Shown here one piece after another: positions 32,791 through 46,412 of a stretch of 64,000 bases of DNA (position 1 is the stretch's first letter; each line of letters begins with the position of its first letter). This DNA comes from Erpobdella octoculata (Eukaryota; Annelida; Clitellata; Hirudinida; Erpobdellidae). A model generated the notes under the pieces. The model was not told where the DNA came from, did no database searches, and worked only from the letters and a program-made list of their open reading frames with translations. The stretch covers positions 2,956,432 through 3,020,431 of the forward strand of contig OZ022244.1 of assembly GCA_963978895.1 (NCBI GenBank), read 5' to 3'. Made by a program: the position numbers and the translations under genes.

Positions 32791-33627
32791 TTCAATTTTG
32801 AATATAGAAGTAAAATAACGCCTATATACACTTGATCATGCAACAAAACTAAGTTTTTCTTTGAAAACTGCTAGTTGTTAGAACATACAAAACTGCCTCG
32901 AAAACGTCTGTTGATTTTAAAATCTAGAAAAACACCACTAAATTAAAGCAGCTTGAAAAAACGCGTTTATTTATTTCTAAATATTGTAACTCTAAGTCAA
33001 TAATTTGTATCACGAACAAAACAGTTTTACCAACTGGAAGCTAAAACAAAGTTATTGAATCTAAGAAATCAATTGATTTTTGGATTAACAGTTTTTGGAC
33101 TTTATTTATTTTTATTGTGTTTTAAAAAAAATATAAGATAATAATATTATACATTGAATTAGACAAATAACTAAGTTGTATTAAAATATGTTACACTGAT
33201 CTAACGTATGTAAATCTAAGCACAACTTGTTAACAAGTCACCTGATAAATAATTGAATTAACCAATAGTGAATAAACAACGCAACACATATATAACAATA
33301 CTAGGTGTGCCCGGCTCTGCGTTGGCGTGGCTTTGATTAAAAAATAAAAAAGGGCATGTTTCTAATAGTTATTATTGCATAGGATGTTTAAAGGTTTCCT
33401 CCTTTGCTTGCTTTTCTGCTCCTTTTTGCTCTCCCGATTTCTCTCCTTTTCCCGCTTCTTCTCCCGCTCCCGGTCGCTTTCCCGTTCCGTTTCAGATCCT
33501 CTTTAGATCAATTGTTTAGCTACTGAATTAATTGATAAAATGTGCACTTTAATAGCCGCCGCTTATTAAAACATAAGAAAATTTTCCAAACGTCTTTACA
33601 TTAGTAATCATTTTTAATTTTGAAAAA

Positions 33628-33665
33628 AAAACACCACCGGGTCAAAATAACAGACTTTATAAATA
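33628..33665 (+). promoter_or_regulatory. Two-box module (pair of 8,717)
   Basis: CACCACCGGGTCAAAA, then TATAAATA at 33,658; spacing 26 bp. Confidence 0.5.
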
Positions 33666-35387
33666 TTTAAAAACACAATGAGCATTTGCTTATGGTATGT
33701 TGATGAGATTTCATTTGCTAAAAATGAATTTGTTAATCGGATATGACAAATTAAAGAACTTTATTAAACATTTTATATTAACTTCACCGTGTTAGCTTGT
33801 TTGTTTGCTTGGACCATACGTTGTGCATGTAAAAAACAACTTTCTGTTATCCAATCAAGCTCCAATTTAGTGTTTCTTTTTGCCATCGTAGACTTTACAT
33901 ATTATTAAACTTTCAGATCGATTATAAAAAATTTGAATCAATTATAAAATAAATCTACTTTTGTAGAAAAATAAACTATACGTTTTTAGTTTACTTAAAA
34001 AAACGACTTTTAATTCTTTATTTTAAAAATGTTTTTTCCTTATTGATTCAAAAATTTTAAATATTTTCAATCCTTGCACGTTTTACACATCAAATATTAA
34101 AAAAACTGTAGTTAATATTTTCTTTATTTTATTGATTAATTATCATCAAAAAATAATTTGCAAACAACTTTTAGCCACCGAGCAACCAAATTATAAAGAA
34201 TCAGGTTATACCATTTGAATGTACATGTTTAAGCTTTCGTAATTAATTCTAAAAATTTTTAAGCATGCTAACATTACAGCAACTTAAGAAGCATGCACCC
34301 AAATATCGGAACACCTAATTATCCATAAATATATTTGTCGTGCACCCATATAGATCCGCTTAAGTGTGGCACGATTAATTTATGTCCACCCATGTATCGC
34401 AATACCAAAACTACAGGTCATTGAAGATGTTTATTCTATTACACTGCTTATTGTCCTTGTCTTGCTTTGCCAGTGCCGTCAGATAATAACTATTTTTTTA
34501 AAGAACCTTTAGTCGAGTAAAATATATTACATCAGAAGCAGATGGGATGACCAGCGAAACAAAAAAGCCTTAAAACTCCGGTTTTAGAAATATCAACATT
34601 TGCCATCATAACATACAGACAAGTTACTATAAGTAGGCTTACGTTGTTTCTGCAGCATGTAAGCTTTTTGCATAAAGTATTAAAAACGTGTTCAAATACT
34701 TTAACAATTACAAAAAACAACTGTTAGACTTGTTAGAATGTAGTGTTTAAAAAAACAACTATTTTTTTTTCAAAATTATTGGCTGACTATTGAAACTGAT
34801 GGAAATTTCAGGTTGTTTTAAAAAGTAATTTACCACACATTAAAGATCTCTTACTGGAATATTATTTACCTTATAAAAGTTATTATTTGGGTGATTTTTT
34901 CATTTTTTATTGTGACAAGAACAAAAACCCAACTTTGTTTGTTTTATATGTAGAGAGCAGAGAAGCAATTGTCCCCTAACCAGGGATTTACCGAACAAGT
35001 TTCTAAATGTATTTATTGTCACCTATCCAAATACTAACTGGACTCGACTTTGTTTAAAACACACACCTGAGCAAGTCAATGTAAGCGTTATAAAAAAAAA
35101 ACATTACGTATTTTTCCAGGCTTACATTATGAGTCAATTGTAATAGTTTAGAAAATGAAATGCGCAAATTTTTTTCAAGTGATATTTGTTATCTTCTGAA
35201 AATATTTGGTCATTATTAAAACTGCCATCAGAACCACTTTGTATAGTTTTAGAACAGTTTTGCATTAATAAAAACAAGCAAATTTTTACCCAGGAATTAA
35301 AATAACAAAATTTGTAATATATAACCCGATGCTTATTAAAACTTACGAATCAATTTTTAAACGTTTTTTTTTATTTTAAATTCTAAG

Positions 35388-35425
35388 AAAACACCACTGA
35401 GTCAAAGCGACAGATTTTATAAATA
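35388..35425 (+). promoter_or_regulatory. Two-box module (pair of 10,491)
   Basis: CACCACTGAGTCAAAG, then TATAAATA at 35,418; spacing 26 bp. The downstream segment is unlike that of its pair. Confidence 0.5.
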
Positions 35426-35723
35426 CTTAAAAGATTAACAAGTGACCACTTGTGGTCTCCGCTTTTTTTTCCAGGCATTTATTTAGTTCACTGATTGGAT
35501 TATCTTCAAAGTATAATTAATCAGCTTTGAGCCGCTAACCTTTATTCAATCTTATTCTTAATTGTTTTAACTTTTGTTTCCTTGTGGTTGCCTCTTTGTC
35601 GTTCGATTTAAATATAAATTTTTTGACAAAGCATTATTTTGTGTCGATTTTTTGTCTTCTCTTCACTTGAGAATTTGAAAATGTTCTAGAGCGTTAGCGC
35701 ATTTTAGCAAGACAGATAAATTG

Positions 35724-35936
35724 CTTTTTTTTATTGAGATTCAGCATACGCCTTATCAAGAGAAGTCTTGCTCAAGGGAGGGTACTTGCAAAGGCATCCA
35801 TTTATAGGCGCCTACCCCTTTAGCAAATGCGAGTGAACTCCTTGCTTAAGGGAGTTACGCTGGTGACGCCGGTGAGGTTTGAACTGCCGACCGAACGATC
35901 GACAGACGAACGCTCTACCACTCTACCACCAGCGCC
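35724..35936 (-). mobile_element. tRNA-derived SINE, full length
   Basis: The minus strand starts GGCGCTGGTGGTAGAGTGG (A box), then has CGGCAGTTCAAACC (B box). The body motif AAGCAAGGAGTTCACTCGCA follows, and it ends TGAATCTCAATAAAAAAAA. It is absent from duplicate copy 1, so it inserted after duplication. Same family as 63,652-63,874. Confidence 0.85.
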
Positions 35937-36170
35937 TTAATATAACGTAACAGGTCTATTTTATTAGGTTATGGATCCTGTAGTTATCAGCCATGGATAT
36001 CCATGTTATCAGTATACATGTCTTTATGTATGTGTATATTGTATATCTTAGCAATTTTGCATAACGCGGCGGCCGCGGTGGTCTGCGCTTCCTACAGAGA
36101 TTGATGGAGCTGATCTTCTAAATGTCCCACGGGGAAACGATTTTACCCGCTGATTTTATGATAAACAAAC
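35937..36170 (-). repeat. Partial family M repeat and flank
   Basis: TTAGCAATTTTGCATAACGC and GGCGGCCGCGGTGGTCTGC lie at 36,049-36,090 after a TATG-rich stretch. Like the SINE beside it, this piece is missing from copy 1. Confidence 0.55.
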
Positions 36171-37246
36171 TCATAGTTTTAATAATTTTAATATAACTGA
36201 TAAAACTTATTTGACAATTCAATATGACAATTTTTAATTAAATTATTTTTTATTCAAATGTTTTATGGTACATATCTAATGCAAAAAACGCAATCTCTCT
36301 ACGGAGTCTAGTTTTTAGTTTATTTTCTTGTATATCCAGCTTGCATACAGTCGAAACGTAAAAATGCGGTTGGAAATTGCCGCGATCCTCATTTTATTAA
36401 TATCTCTGTTTTGCTTGATATTGCTACAAAGTCAAATATTTAGGTTAACCAACAATTGTGCAGAGTTTATATAAATAAAATTGATATAAGGATATGATTG
36501 ATGTGTTTTAATTTATTCACTTCCTAGATATAAATTTCTAAAAATTATGGTTATGTGCTCGGTTAGAAAAACCAAAGGTTGCTATACATTGGTTTTTGCA
36601 ATTAAAAAAACATAATATTACTAGTTTTATGTTAAACATACAAAGTAACATTGTTACAGAAAGCATAAGCTCAAGGTGTTGTTATATTAATTAGTTCAAA
36701 ATGTTTTTGATCCTAAGTTAATAATAAAAAATTAAATTATACTATTATTAAAATATACAAAGCTGCCATAGTAATGAAACTATTTTTGGAAACTCAAGCA
36801 AAACATCAATAAAATACTTACAATTAAAGCAAATCAAGAAAGTTTAACAAAGTTTAAAACTATAAAAACGAAAACTATGCTTGTAATGTTTTGTGTTACT
36901 TTAGTTTTAACTCAAATGAAACGATTTATTCAAAGCCCGGAAATGAGTATAAGTATGCCAGTTTTAAAACTTGATACTATTTATAGTATTTACTTATACG
37001 TTACAAAGTCTAACCATGATTTGCTGAATCTAAAAAATAAATATTTTTGTGAAAAAAGACTGACACTCAAAGGAATCAAACAGTTTTTGTGTAAACGGTA
37101 ATTTCATGTTTTGAAGTTTGAAATGCGAGTGTGTTGTGCATTTTGTATTAAAAACAAACAAACCAAAAACTCTATTACCGATTCAAAACCCATTGCTTAC
37201 TAAAAACCCAAAACAATCTTCAAAATTCCGATCATTCTGAAGCTCC

Positions 37247-37283
37247 AAAAACACCACTAAGTACAAACAACATATTTTATAAG
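37247..37283 (+). promoter_or_regulatory. Two-box module (pair of 11,955)
   Basis: CACCACTAAGTACAAA, then TATAAGAA; the downstream segment is identical to its pair. The pair of 12,534 lies at about 37,828-37,862. Confidence 0.4.
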
Positions 37284-38103
37284 AAGATTAAAGTTAAATC
37301 AGCTATGGCATGTGGTACGAACTTGTTCTCCATCCATTAATCCTATGTTTTTAAGCTTGTCAAAAGGCGAGTGTACTATGGTTCTAAATTGTAAAGTCCA
37401 AAAAACCAAAAACATTATTACCGATAGAGGTAACATTTTCACTATGTAAATTTGCAAGAACTTTTTTTTAATAAATACAGTTTTGCTTCTCTGTTAAAAC
37501 CAATACGTTTTATATGCCATATGTTATCCAAATTGAGTTTTAGCAGCAAATATCAAAATTACTTCATAGTACCTCAGCTTTATTAATATTGAAACGCAAG
37601 ACTAGTAATAAAGTTAAAAAAATAAAAACAGTTGTGCAGTGTTTATTTAAATAGAATTTATATTAATTCGTAATTGATGTGTCTTAAATGTTTTACTTCT
37701 TAGCTATATTAAATTAATGGTGTTCATAATTTTGTAGTTGTAACAAAGCGTTACAATTTTACATTCATTTAAATATATTTTATTGTATTATTATAAAAAA
37801 TCTAAAAAACACCACTAAATCAGCAGAACACCACGAATTCGAAACAACAAGACTCATAAATAATCTCAATACCGTCGAATCTGCGCTCGTGGTTCAAACT
37901 CTATGTGATATGCTTAAAATGCGTGGTCACAGCAACTTAACACACTGAAACTAAAGTTACCAAATTTACCAAATGGAGCTAATAGCGGTTTACATTTTGC
38001 TTCAACAGCTCTGATTGTTGGACACGAATTTTTTTGTTAAATTTAATAAAAACGCGCAAATAATTGAAAACATTTGAAGGTGTTTTTGTGTGCCACCACA
38101 CGG

Positions 38104-38300
38104 TGTACCGTATTTTAGCGCATATAAGCCGGGGCTTATACAATTATTTAAACACGTAAGAACCAACATGCGGCTTATAGACGGTCGCAGCCTATTCAAG
38201 AACTTTTTTACATATAGTGCTGACACTGAGGTTCATTTTCTTAAAGTTTACATAGAATACAACTTAAAAACAAGCCATAGAATAAATGTAAAATAATGTG
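38104..38300. repeat. Palindrome-bearing remnant (pair of 12,811)
   Basis: Contains the same TATAAGCC-GG-GGCTTATA palindrome; it arrived with the block duplication. Confidence 0.4.
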
Positions 38301-38532
38301 ATATTTAAAAAAATTATAAGTGTTCAATGTATACAGTTAGTTCATTGGCCGCGGGGGGCGGGCATTCTGAAGTTTTAAAATGGAAAGAAAGCCCGCCGCA
38401 GGCAAAAATGTTTTTGACTATCTTCAGTCTGCAGTCTTTTTTTTGGTCTCTTTAATAACTTAAATTTAATTTTATCCCAAAGTGGGGGGGGGGGGCGATT
38501 GCCCCTAACGCCCCCTAGATCCGCCAATGATC

Positions 38533-38730
38533 CTCAGGAAGAGAGTCGAAATATCCTTTGGCTTGCAATGTCCATATATCATCAGCATATTTGTGGCTAG
38601 ACAAACCACATTCAAGGACAAGACCCTCCACCACAGCAACATAAAGCAAGAACAGCAGCGGAACGAGAACAGAGACCTGCGGCCGTGATGAGCGTTTGTG
38701 TCCTGCCTGTCAGGTAGGATCAAATCCAAC
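38533..38730 (-). pseudogene. LINE RT fragment with YADD segment (pair of 13,243)
   Basis: Differs from its pair by a few bases (for example within the GCCCGCAGG and ATGTTC segments). Still broken; not an independent insertion. Confidence 0.7.
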
Positions 38731-39535
38731 CATGTACAGTCTGACGGAGCATACCTACAAAATTACCAAGATAATTATTTGTTTATGATGAATTAATTTT
38801 TGTATTTGTCAAAGACAATTTAGACGATTTCTATGTTTGAATGTTCTGTTTGAATGTTCCAGCTTTTTAGCTGCAATACAAATAAAAAGTAATATCATAT
38901 ATCTAAGTGTTTATGTGGCGCGAAACAAGTGCCCGTGTACTATTTTCGGGCTTGAGTCAAAGAGCACATGACTTTTTCGTGTACATGGCTCGATTTACTT
39001 CTATTTAGCAACTGCTACTGCGCAATAGTTGGACATGCCGAATAATGAGATAAAACTCACTGATTAAAGTGCTGCTGCTGGACTTTCTATACCTCTCTGC
39101 CCATGCTAATTACTTGATTACTCCGTTAAACCAAAGTTGTTTACTTTTAAACGACTCTTTTAAGTCGAAATAGTTTTACAAAAAGTTTATTGATAGGATC
39201 GAGTTTGAGATTTGGATAATATTTCATTAGGACAAAAATAATTTCAAAATTCAATCATAGAACTATTAGAAATGGAAATATGATACTATAATTTGTTGTA
39301 CATATCACAAAGTATTAGATAAAATTGAATCCCCTTTAATTAATTCATTTTTGTGGTACGTTATATAAATTTGACAGTTGAGTAGCTCTTGTTTGCCACG
39401 TTCTGTTTATTAACACAACGTGCCAAAAGCAAAAAACAGCTGAGTTTTTTTAAATGACGATTGAATAAAATAGAACTACATTTAAAATTGTGCTTGAGCT
39501 ACTAGTATTATAAATTGTTTAAAACAGAATATCGG

Positions 39536-39573
39536 AAAACACCACTGACCGAAAGATCACAACAGCATAAATA
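39536..39573 (+). promoter_or_regulatory. Two-box module (pair of 14,246, no SINE)
   Basis: Same boxes and 26-bp spacing. The empty target AAAGGTTTGC lies 24 bp past CATAAATA and shows the pre-insertion state of the site occupied at 14,308. Confidence 0.55.
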
Positions 39574-39712
39574 ACCGATGTTATTCTAAAGGTTTGCGTG
39601 CGTTTATCAATTTTTTCAGTTTAAGTACTTGTTTATCAGCGATTACAACTTCTTGTCATTTTAGGGCTATAATTGTTAGTCGATTCGATCAAAGAGAATT
39701 GTTTTATATTGT

Positions 39713-39987
39713 TTAATTTTATAAGATAAATCTTTAATTTTATAAGATAAATCTTTAATTTTATAAGATAAATCTTTAATTTTATAAGATAAATCTTTAA
39801 TTTTATAAGATAAATCTTTAATTTTATAAGATAAATCTTTAATTTTATAAGATAAATCTTTAATTTTATAAGATAAATCTTTAATTTTATAAGATAAATC
39901 TTTAATTTTATAAGATAAATCTTTAATTTTATAAGATAAATCTTTAATTTTATAAGATAAATCTTTAATTTTATAAGATAAATCTTT
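39713..39987. repeat. 21-bp minisatellite, 13 units
   Basis: Same unit as 14,621-15,105. The ten-unit difference between otherwise near-identical copies shows change after duplication. Confidence 0.97.
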
Positions 39988-42382
39988 CAAGCGTGCGACT
40001 TCTCAACTTTCGATGGTACGTGATTTGCCTACTATAGGGTAACGGATAATCAGGATTCGATTCCGTAGAGGAAGTATGAGACACGGCTACCATATTAAAG
40101 GAAGGCAGCAGGCGCGCAAATTACTCATTCCAAATTCAGGGAGGTAGTGGCAAAAAATAACCATTAGCTAAGCAATTACAGTTGCTGTATTAAGCTTTTT
40201 TAAATCGTCAATTACGGACGCTTTTGTGTTGAAGTGAAAAAAAATCGCAACTCACTGTCTAATTCAATCCAAACCTAATTTTCTTTTTAAATTAATTAAA
40301 TAGTTAATTAAATAGTTCTTGGTGCAGCGGCTGTGCTCCAAGTTTATCTTCAGATTTAAAAATAAGACACGCATATAATAATTTTCAATGTTTTCACAGA
40401 AATTATAATTTATTATTTGCAAAAGTATATATAATTATATTTTATCATTATTTGAAGAACTTAGCAAATCACTCCAGATTCAAAACAACAAAAATCATAA
40501 ATAATTTCAATACATATTTGGATACTTTGAATAATAATTTGGATAACTCAGCAATTCATGCATTCTTGTGATATGCAATAATGTGCATTAAAATAATTCC
40601 AAATGTCTGAAACAAATAAACATAATTCTATTAGATTCATTCAATGCTGGTTTAGGTTTTTGCAATTAAATTTTCCACATTTGAAAAAATGTGTTTTCAA
40701 TGTTCGTTTTGAAAATGTTGTTTCATCACAACAACGATACGTTATGAAAACAACTTTAATAGGAAACACAACACACCATTCAACAAACCAGTCACAGGAT
40801 AAAAAAAAACAATGACATCATCCATTGTTAAACATGTTTTAAACAATCTATAAATTTAAAAATAAGGTTTAAAAGCATGATAATTGGGGCAAACGGCTAA
40901 GAAGTGGTCACAATTTCATGAAATACTACTTATTTGATGTCAGCTTTAGTAATACTTGAATCGAATTATGATTTGATGTTTCCACAACCCGATTTATAGG
41001 GCAAACTACTAGAAGACTATTTGTCGGATGTTTGTTTTTAGTAATAATAGTACAAAAAAACTCAGAGTAAAAACCTTTGGATGTGTTTTGTAGTGTTCTT
41101 TTCCAAATTGTTTTTATAATAAAAGGCCCGGTTCAATCTATAAATTTAAAATAGAACTACAGGTTAAGGTTTAGTTAAAAAAATATCATTTTTAGTTATA
41201 CTCTAAATAATTGGATTTTATGTTTATTGAAACAAAGAAAACGGTTTAGATTTATTTATAATTAACGTGTTTTTATGACCAGCGATATTTCAGAAATTAT
41301 TTAATAAAAATATATTTTATGAAAACTAAAATTTAGGAAAAGCAGGATAAGCTCAAGGATTGTTTTGTTTTTTAAAAAGTCAACAAATAAAAAGTTATAG
41401 AAACATTTTGGAAAACTTAACTACCCCTCCTCCGGTTATCTTAAAAGCTTGGTAAATAAAAAAAACATATTTTTCAATTTTCATTTTTTTATAAACATTT
41501 TCTACAGTAGCCAAAAATAGAAAAATAAAACATTAAAGTGATATTCGTTGTCTTCTGCAAATCTTTGGTTATAATAAAAATTGTTACTAAAACCAGTTAG
41601 GCTTTATAAATAACTAAATAAACGATTTTTAGGGACATAATAGTTAAGAAAATTATACGACTGAACTTGTTATAAAAATCTCTATCTGACGGTATAGTTT
41701 TTTGTCTGTTTTAGTAAATATTTGTAGCGTTATTAGTAAAAAATACAAATTCAATTTTGTTGTTGTGAGCCACTCCTTCGAGTCGAATTGGCGATATTAG
41801 TGAAGAACACGAATTCAGTATTGTTGTTGTGAGTCACTCTTTCGAGTCGAATTGGCAACTGCTACTGCGCAATAGTTGGACATGCCGGAAAATGAGATAA
41901 AACTAACTGATTTAAGTGCTGCTCTGGACTTTCTATACCTCTCTCCCCATGCTGATTACTTGATTACTCCATTGAACCAAAGTCGTTTACTTTTAAATGA
42001 CTCTTTTAAGTCGAAATAGTTTAAAAAAAAAATTTATTGATAGGATCGAGTTTGAAATTTGGATAATATTTCATTAGGACAAAAATAATTTCAAAATTCA
42101 GTCATAAAACTATTAGAAATGGAAATATGATACTATAATTTGTTGTACATATCACAAAGTTTTAGATAAAATTGAATCCCTTTTAATTCGTTCATTTTTG
42201 TGGTACGTTATATAAATTTGACATTTGTGTAGCTTTTGTTTGCCACGTTCTGTTTATTAACACAACGTGCCAAAACCAAAAAACAGCTGAGTTTTTTTTA
42301 AATGGCGATTGAATAAAATAGAACTATACCTAAAATTGTGCTTGAGCTACTAGTATTATAAATTGTTTAAACAGAATATCGG

Positions 42383-42420
42383 AAAACACCACTGACCGAA
42401 AGATCACAACAGCATAAATA
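42383..42420 (+). promoter_or_regulatory. Two-box module (pair of 17,503)
   Basis: CACCACTGACCGAAAG, then CATAAATA; spacing 26 bp. Confidence 0.5.
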
Positions 42421-42776
42421 ACCGATGTTATTCTAAAGGTTTGCGTGCTTTAGCTAGGACAGTTTTATTTTTGTTATCTTGTTAGATTTATTGACAGGGC
42501 ATAACTGCTACTACAAAGTGCTTTAGTCGATAGATGTAAACGTTTAACTTATTAAATGCAATATCAAATAATGAATTTTAATTAATGTATCAGCAAGATT
42601 ACATGCGTAAGTTTCAGTAATCATTTGAATATTGAAAAACAAATTAAGTACCAATATTAAATATGGCATTTTATAAGTTGCAATTTGTTGAAATAAAAAC
42701 AAGAATTATGTTTTCAAAGTTGTTTTTGTGTTATTTAATATTTACTATGAAACAAATTTACTAATTATAAATCTTC

Positions 42777-42815
42777 AAAAACACCCCTAGTTCAAAGCAA
42801 CGGATTTAATAAGTA
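42777..42815 (+). promoter_or_regulatory. Two-box module with three stacked SINEs (pair of 17,898)
   Basis: CACCCCTAGTTCAAAG, then AATAAGTA. TTAGATTGCAG at 42,828-42,838 ends 23-24 bp past the TATA box. Confidence 0.5.
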
Positions 42816-42838
42816 GTGTATAAAAGCTTAGATTGCAG

Positions 42839-43027
42839 AACATAGAAAAAGTAAGGTGATCTGGGTAGAAGAACTCCGCCTCGCTAATTGCGAGCCAGTC
42901 CAAAGCCTGGAGAAAGGAGGAGGGAAAAGTAAAAAAGATCAAATTCTGATCCACGACAGGAAGTACATAAGTGCTCCCTACATACAGCCATTAGTCTTAA
43001 AACACCTGGTGTAAAGGACTATAAACT

Positions 43028-43071
<44 letters not shown>

Positions 43072-43439
43072 AGATTGCAGAAACTCCGCCTTGTATTTGC
43101 AAGCCAGTCCCAAGCCTGGAGAAAGGAGGAGGGAAAGGTTAAATAGAACAAATTATGATCCAAGAGAGGAAGTACTTAGGTGCTTCCTACATACAGCCAT
43201 TTCAGTTTTAAAACACCTGGTGTAAAGGACTATAAACTATTATAAAAAAAAAAAATTAGATTGCAGAACTCCGCCTTGCTAATTGCGAGCCAGTCCCAAG
43301 CCTGGAGAAAGGAGGAGGGAAAAGTTAAAAGGATCAAATTATGATCTACAACAGGAAGTACTTAGCTGCTTCCTACATACAGACATTTCAGTCTTAAAAC
43401 ACATGGTGTAAAGGACTATAAACTATTATAAAAAAAAAA
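42839..43439 (+). mobile_element. Three SINE-like retroposons (family S) stacked at one target site
   Basis: Copies 42,839-43,069, 43,081-43,255 and 43,267-43,439 are separated and flanked by TTAGATTGCAG (42,828; 43,070; 43,256; 43,440). The first is absent from block copy 1 and so is younger. It carries about 33 extra bases at its 5' end (ACATAGAAAAAGTAAGG, then GATCTGGGTAGAAG) before AACTCCGCC. This shows that the source element is longer than the usual copy. Confidence 0.88.
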
Positions 43440-45991
43440 TTAGATTGCAGCTGCTTGAAGTGCAAAATTCAAGGAATGAAGCATTATTATTATTAGCATT
43501 TGTTGGTCTTAATTTGTAATTAATAAATAATATAGCGTCCGAAGTACATATCATTTATGTGCCAATAGCCGGATTAATCGGTTGTGTTTATTTATTGAAA
43601 TCTGAAATTAATTTATAAGAACTTTATACACATTATTTTTTTGAAATTACCAACACCACCAATTTAAAAAAAAACAAATATTATAAGTAAACTCAAATGA
43701 TTTAAGTCAGAGCACGTTGACAAAAGAGTAGATCCTCTTTAGAATAGTAATATATATTTCGTAAATTTATCATTTTAATTCTTTGTTTATCAGCGATTAC
43801 AACTTTTTGTCATTTGAGGGCTATAATCGTTAGTCGATTCGATCAAAGAAGAATTGCTTCATATTGTTTAATTTTATAAGATAAATCTTTCAAGCGTGCG
43901 ACTTAACAACTTTTGATGGTACGTGATTTGCCTACCATAGGGTAACGGATAATCAGGATTTGATTCCGTAGAGGAAGTATGAGACACGGCTACCATATAA
44001 AAGAAAAGCAGCAGGCGCGCAAATTGCCCATTCTAAATTCAAGGAGGTAGTGGCAAAAAATAACCATTAGCTAAGCAATTACAGTTGCTGTATTAAGCTT
44101 TTTTAAATCGTCAATTACGGACGCTTTTGTGTTATAGTGAAAAAAAAATCGCAACTCGCTGTCTAATTCAATCCAAACCTAACTTAAATAGTTCTTGGTG
44201 CAGCAACTGTGCTCCAAGTGTGTCTTCAGATTTAAAGATACGACACGTATATAATAATTTTCAATGTTTTCACAGAAATTATAAATTATTATTTGCAAAA
44301 GTATATATAATTATTTTTTATCATCATTTGAAGAATTTAGCAAATCACTCCAGATTCAAAACAACAAAAATCATAAATAATTTCAATACATATTTGGATA
44401 TTTTGAATAATAATTTGGATACTCAACTCAACGAATCATGAATTCTTGTGCATTAAAATAATGTATTGATTAGTAGCGTCCAAATGTCTGAAAAGAATAA
44501 ACACAATTCTATTAGATTCAGTCAATGCTGGTTTAGGTTTTTGGTCGTCGTTATAAAAATTGCAATTAAATTTTCCACGTTTTTTATTGTTATAACTATT
44601 TATGTTTTATGTTTATATTTATGTTTAAGTTTTATGTTTTTGTTCCTCCTTTAGAATTTGCTGAATTTTTTTTCTTCAGCGCCTCAGTCGTGTTTTTGTT
44701 ATATGGCGCTTTGCAAATAAATAAATAAAAAAAAATTACTAACAAGCTGCAACACAAAAAACCTGTTAAGAACGCTAAACAATTTATTTATTTTGTTTTG
44801 TATTTAGTATCACAAATAGGTAAAAAAAATTAAGACTTTGCAAAAACACCACTGACTGTAATGTAATAACTACATAAAAAGTGCATAGCTCTGTTGATTG
44901 TGAGAAAGGTTCGGGTTCATATATAATTTGCCTAAACCCTTTTCATTATAAATAATAAATATATGAAAGTCGTCTGTGCCGGAGACGGAGCTGGTCGGTT
45001 AAAGATCCAGGCTGAGATAGAGCTATTGAATTTTGTTTTTTAGTAAAAGTGCGCAAATTCTAAAAATTGAAAATTTCTTAACAAATTGCAGACAAATGGC
45101 ATATGTATAATTAAAAACACACTGCGTAAAAAAGCTGCATAATTGTAGGTACTACAAGTTTTGTTTATAAAACTATAAAGAAATTTCTTTACTCCAAAAC
45201 ATTGAAAAATCACCATTATCTTAACAAAATTCATAATTTTCAAACTTGGAATACATTAGACATGTTTTATTTTTCTATAAAATTAGTTGATCACTCAATG
45301 TGCAACAAACCACAATACAAGGACAGTTAATCGCTTTCTAACAAACTGTAACAATAGAAACCTGCATAGAATACTAAAAGTTTATTTGTTTTATTTGTTC
45401 TAGTGTTAAAAATAAAAATTTGTTTTATTTATTTGTAAAAACACCAATAATTAAAATGCAACAACAACATAAGAAGCCACGGCAACCTGTGACAACAGCC
45501 AGCGGTTATTAAAATATCACAGTCTGTTTATTTAAAATATTCCTGTATCTTGCTATATTACCAACTTGGTTTTTGTATTACAAGGATGAATAAAAACGAT
45601 GAGATAATTTGTTCTTTTATTTTTTGTAAATGTATTATTACTATTTTATAAAATGTTTTTTTGTACATATATTTTAATTAATAAATTGTTATAAATGAGG
45701 TTTTTTTTTAAATTACCGCTTCTTTAATAAAAAAGGGAAATAGATTTTTCGAATTTATTTTAAAGCCCAATCAAAACAGCACTGAGTCAAGGCAAGCAAC
45801 CTTATAACAATAAAAATCTTTTTAGAATACTGAAGAGTTCAATTGTTTTATTTGTTTATAGTGTTAAAAATAAAAATTAAACTTTTCATTTTATTACTTT
45901 ATTACCCATTGAATTGCAACAACTACATAAAAAGCCACACCAACCTGTGCAAGCAGCAACCTGTCTCGTGAAGTGTTTTCTGATTCTGTTT

Positions 45992-46412
45992 TTTAGGCTT
46001 CTTTGAGGCGTCGGTGTTGTCGTACCACTGCACCGTTGGCCTGTGGGTGGTAGGCAGTTACACGTTTTTGTTCATCCACCCCAAGCTTCGCAACTACTTT
46101 TTTCAAGAGAAGTGATTTGAAGTGTGATCTACGATCGGAGATGAGAAGGTCTGATACACCATGTTGAGAGATCCATTACATGAGGGCTGTAAATGCTGCT
46201 TCTGCCGTAGCTACAGACGTGGGGTGAGACGCAAACCATCGTGTTGTTCGATCAAAGATTGTAACAAGATATCGCTTGTTGTTGTTTGGTGGAAGTGGTC
46301 CAACAAAATCGATATGTACTGCAGCAAACTTCTCATGCTGTCCCATATGTTTATATGGTGGCTTAATGTGTTTGGTGATTTTGGTTGCTTGACAATCGCG
46401 ACATTGCTTCAC
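45992..46412 (-). pseudogene. Ty3/gypsy integrase fragment, copy 2
   Basis: Same 78-residue frame and same stop as the copy at 20,870-21,290; carried by the block duplication. Confidence 0.85.
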
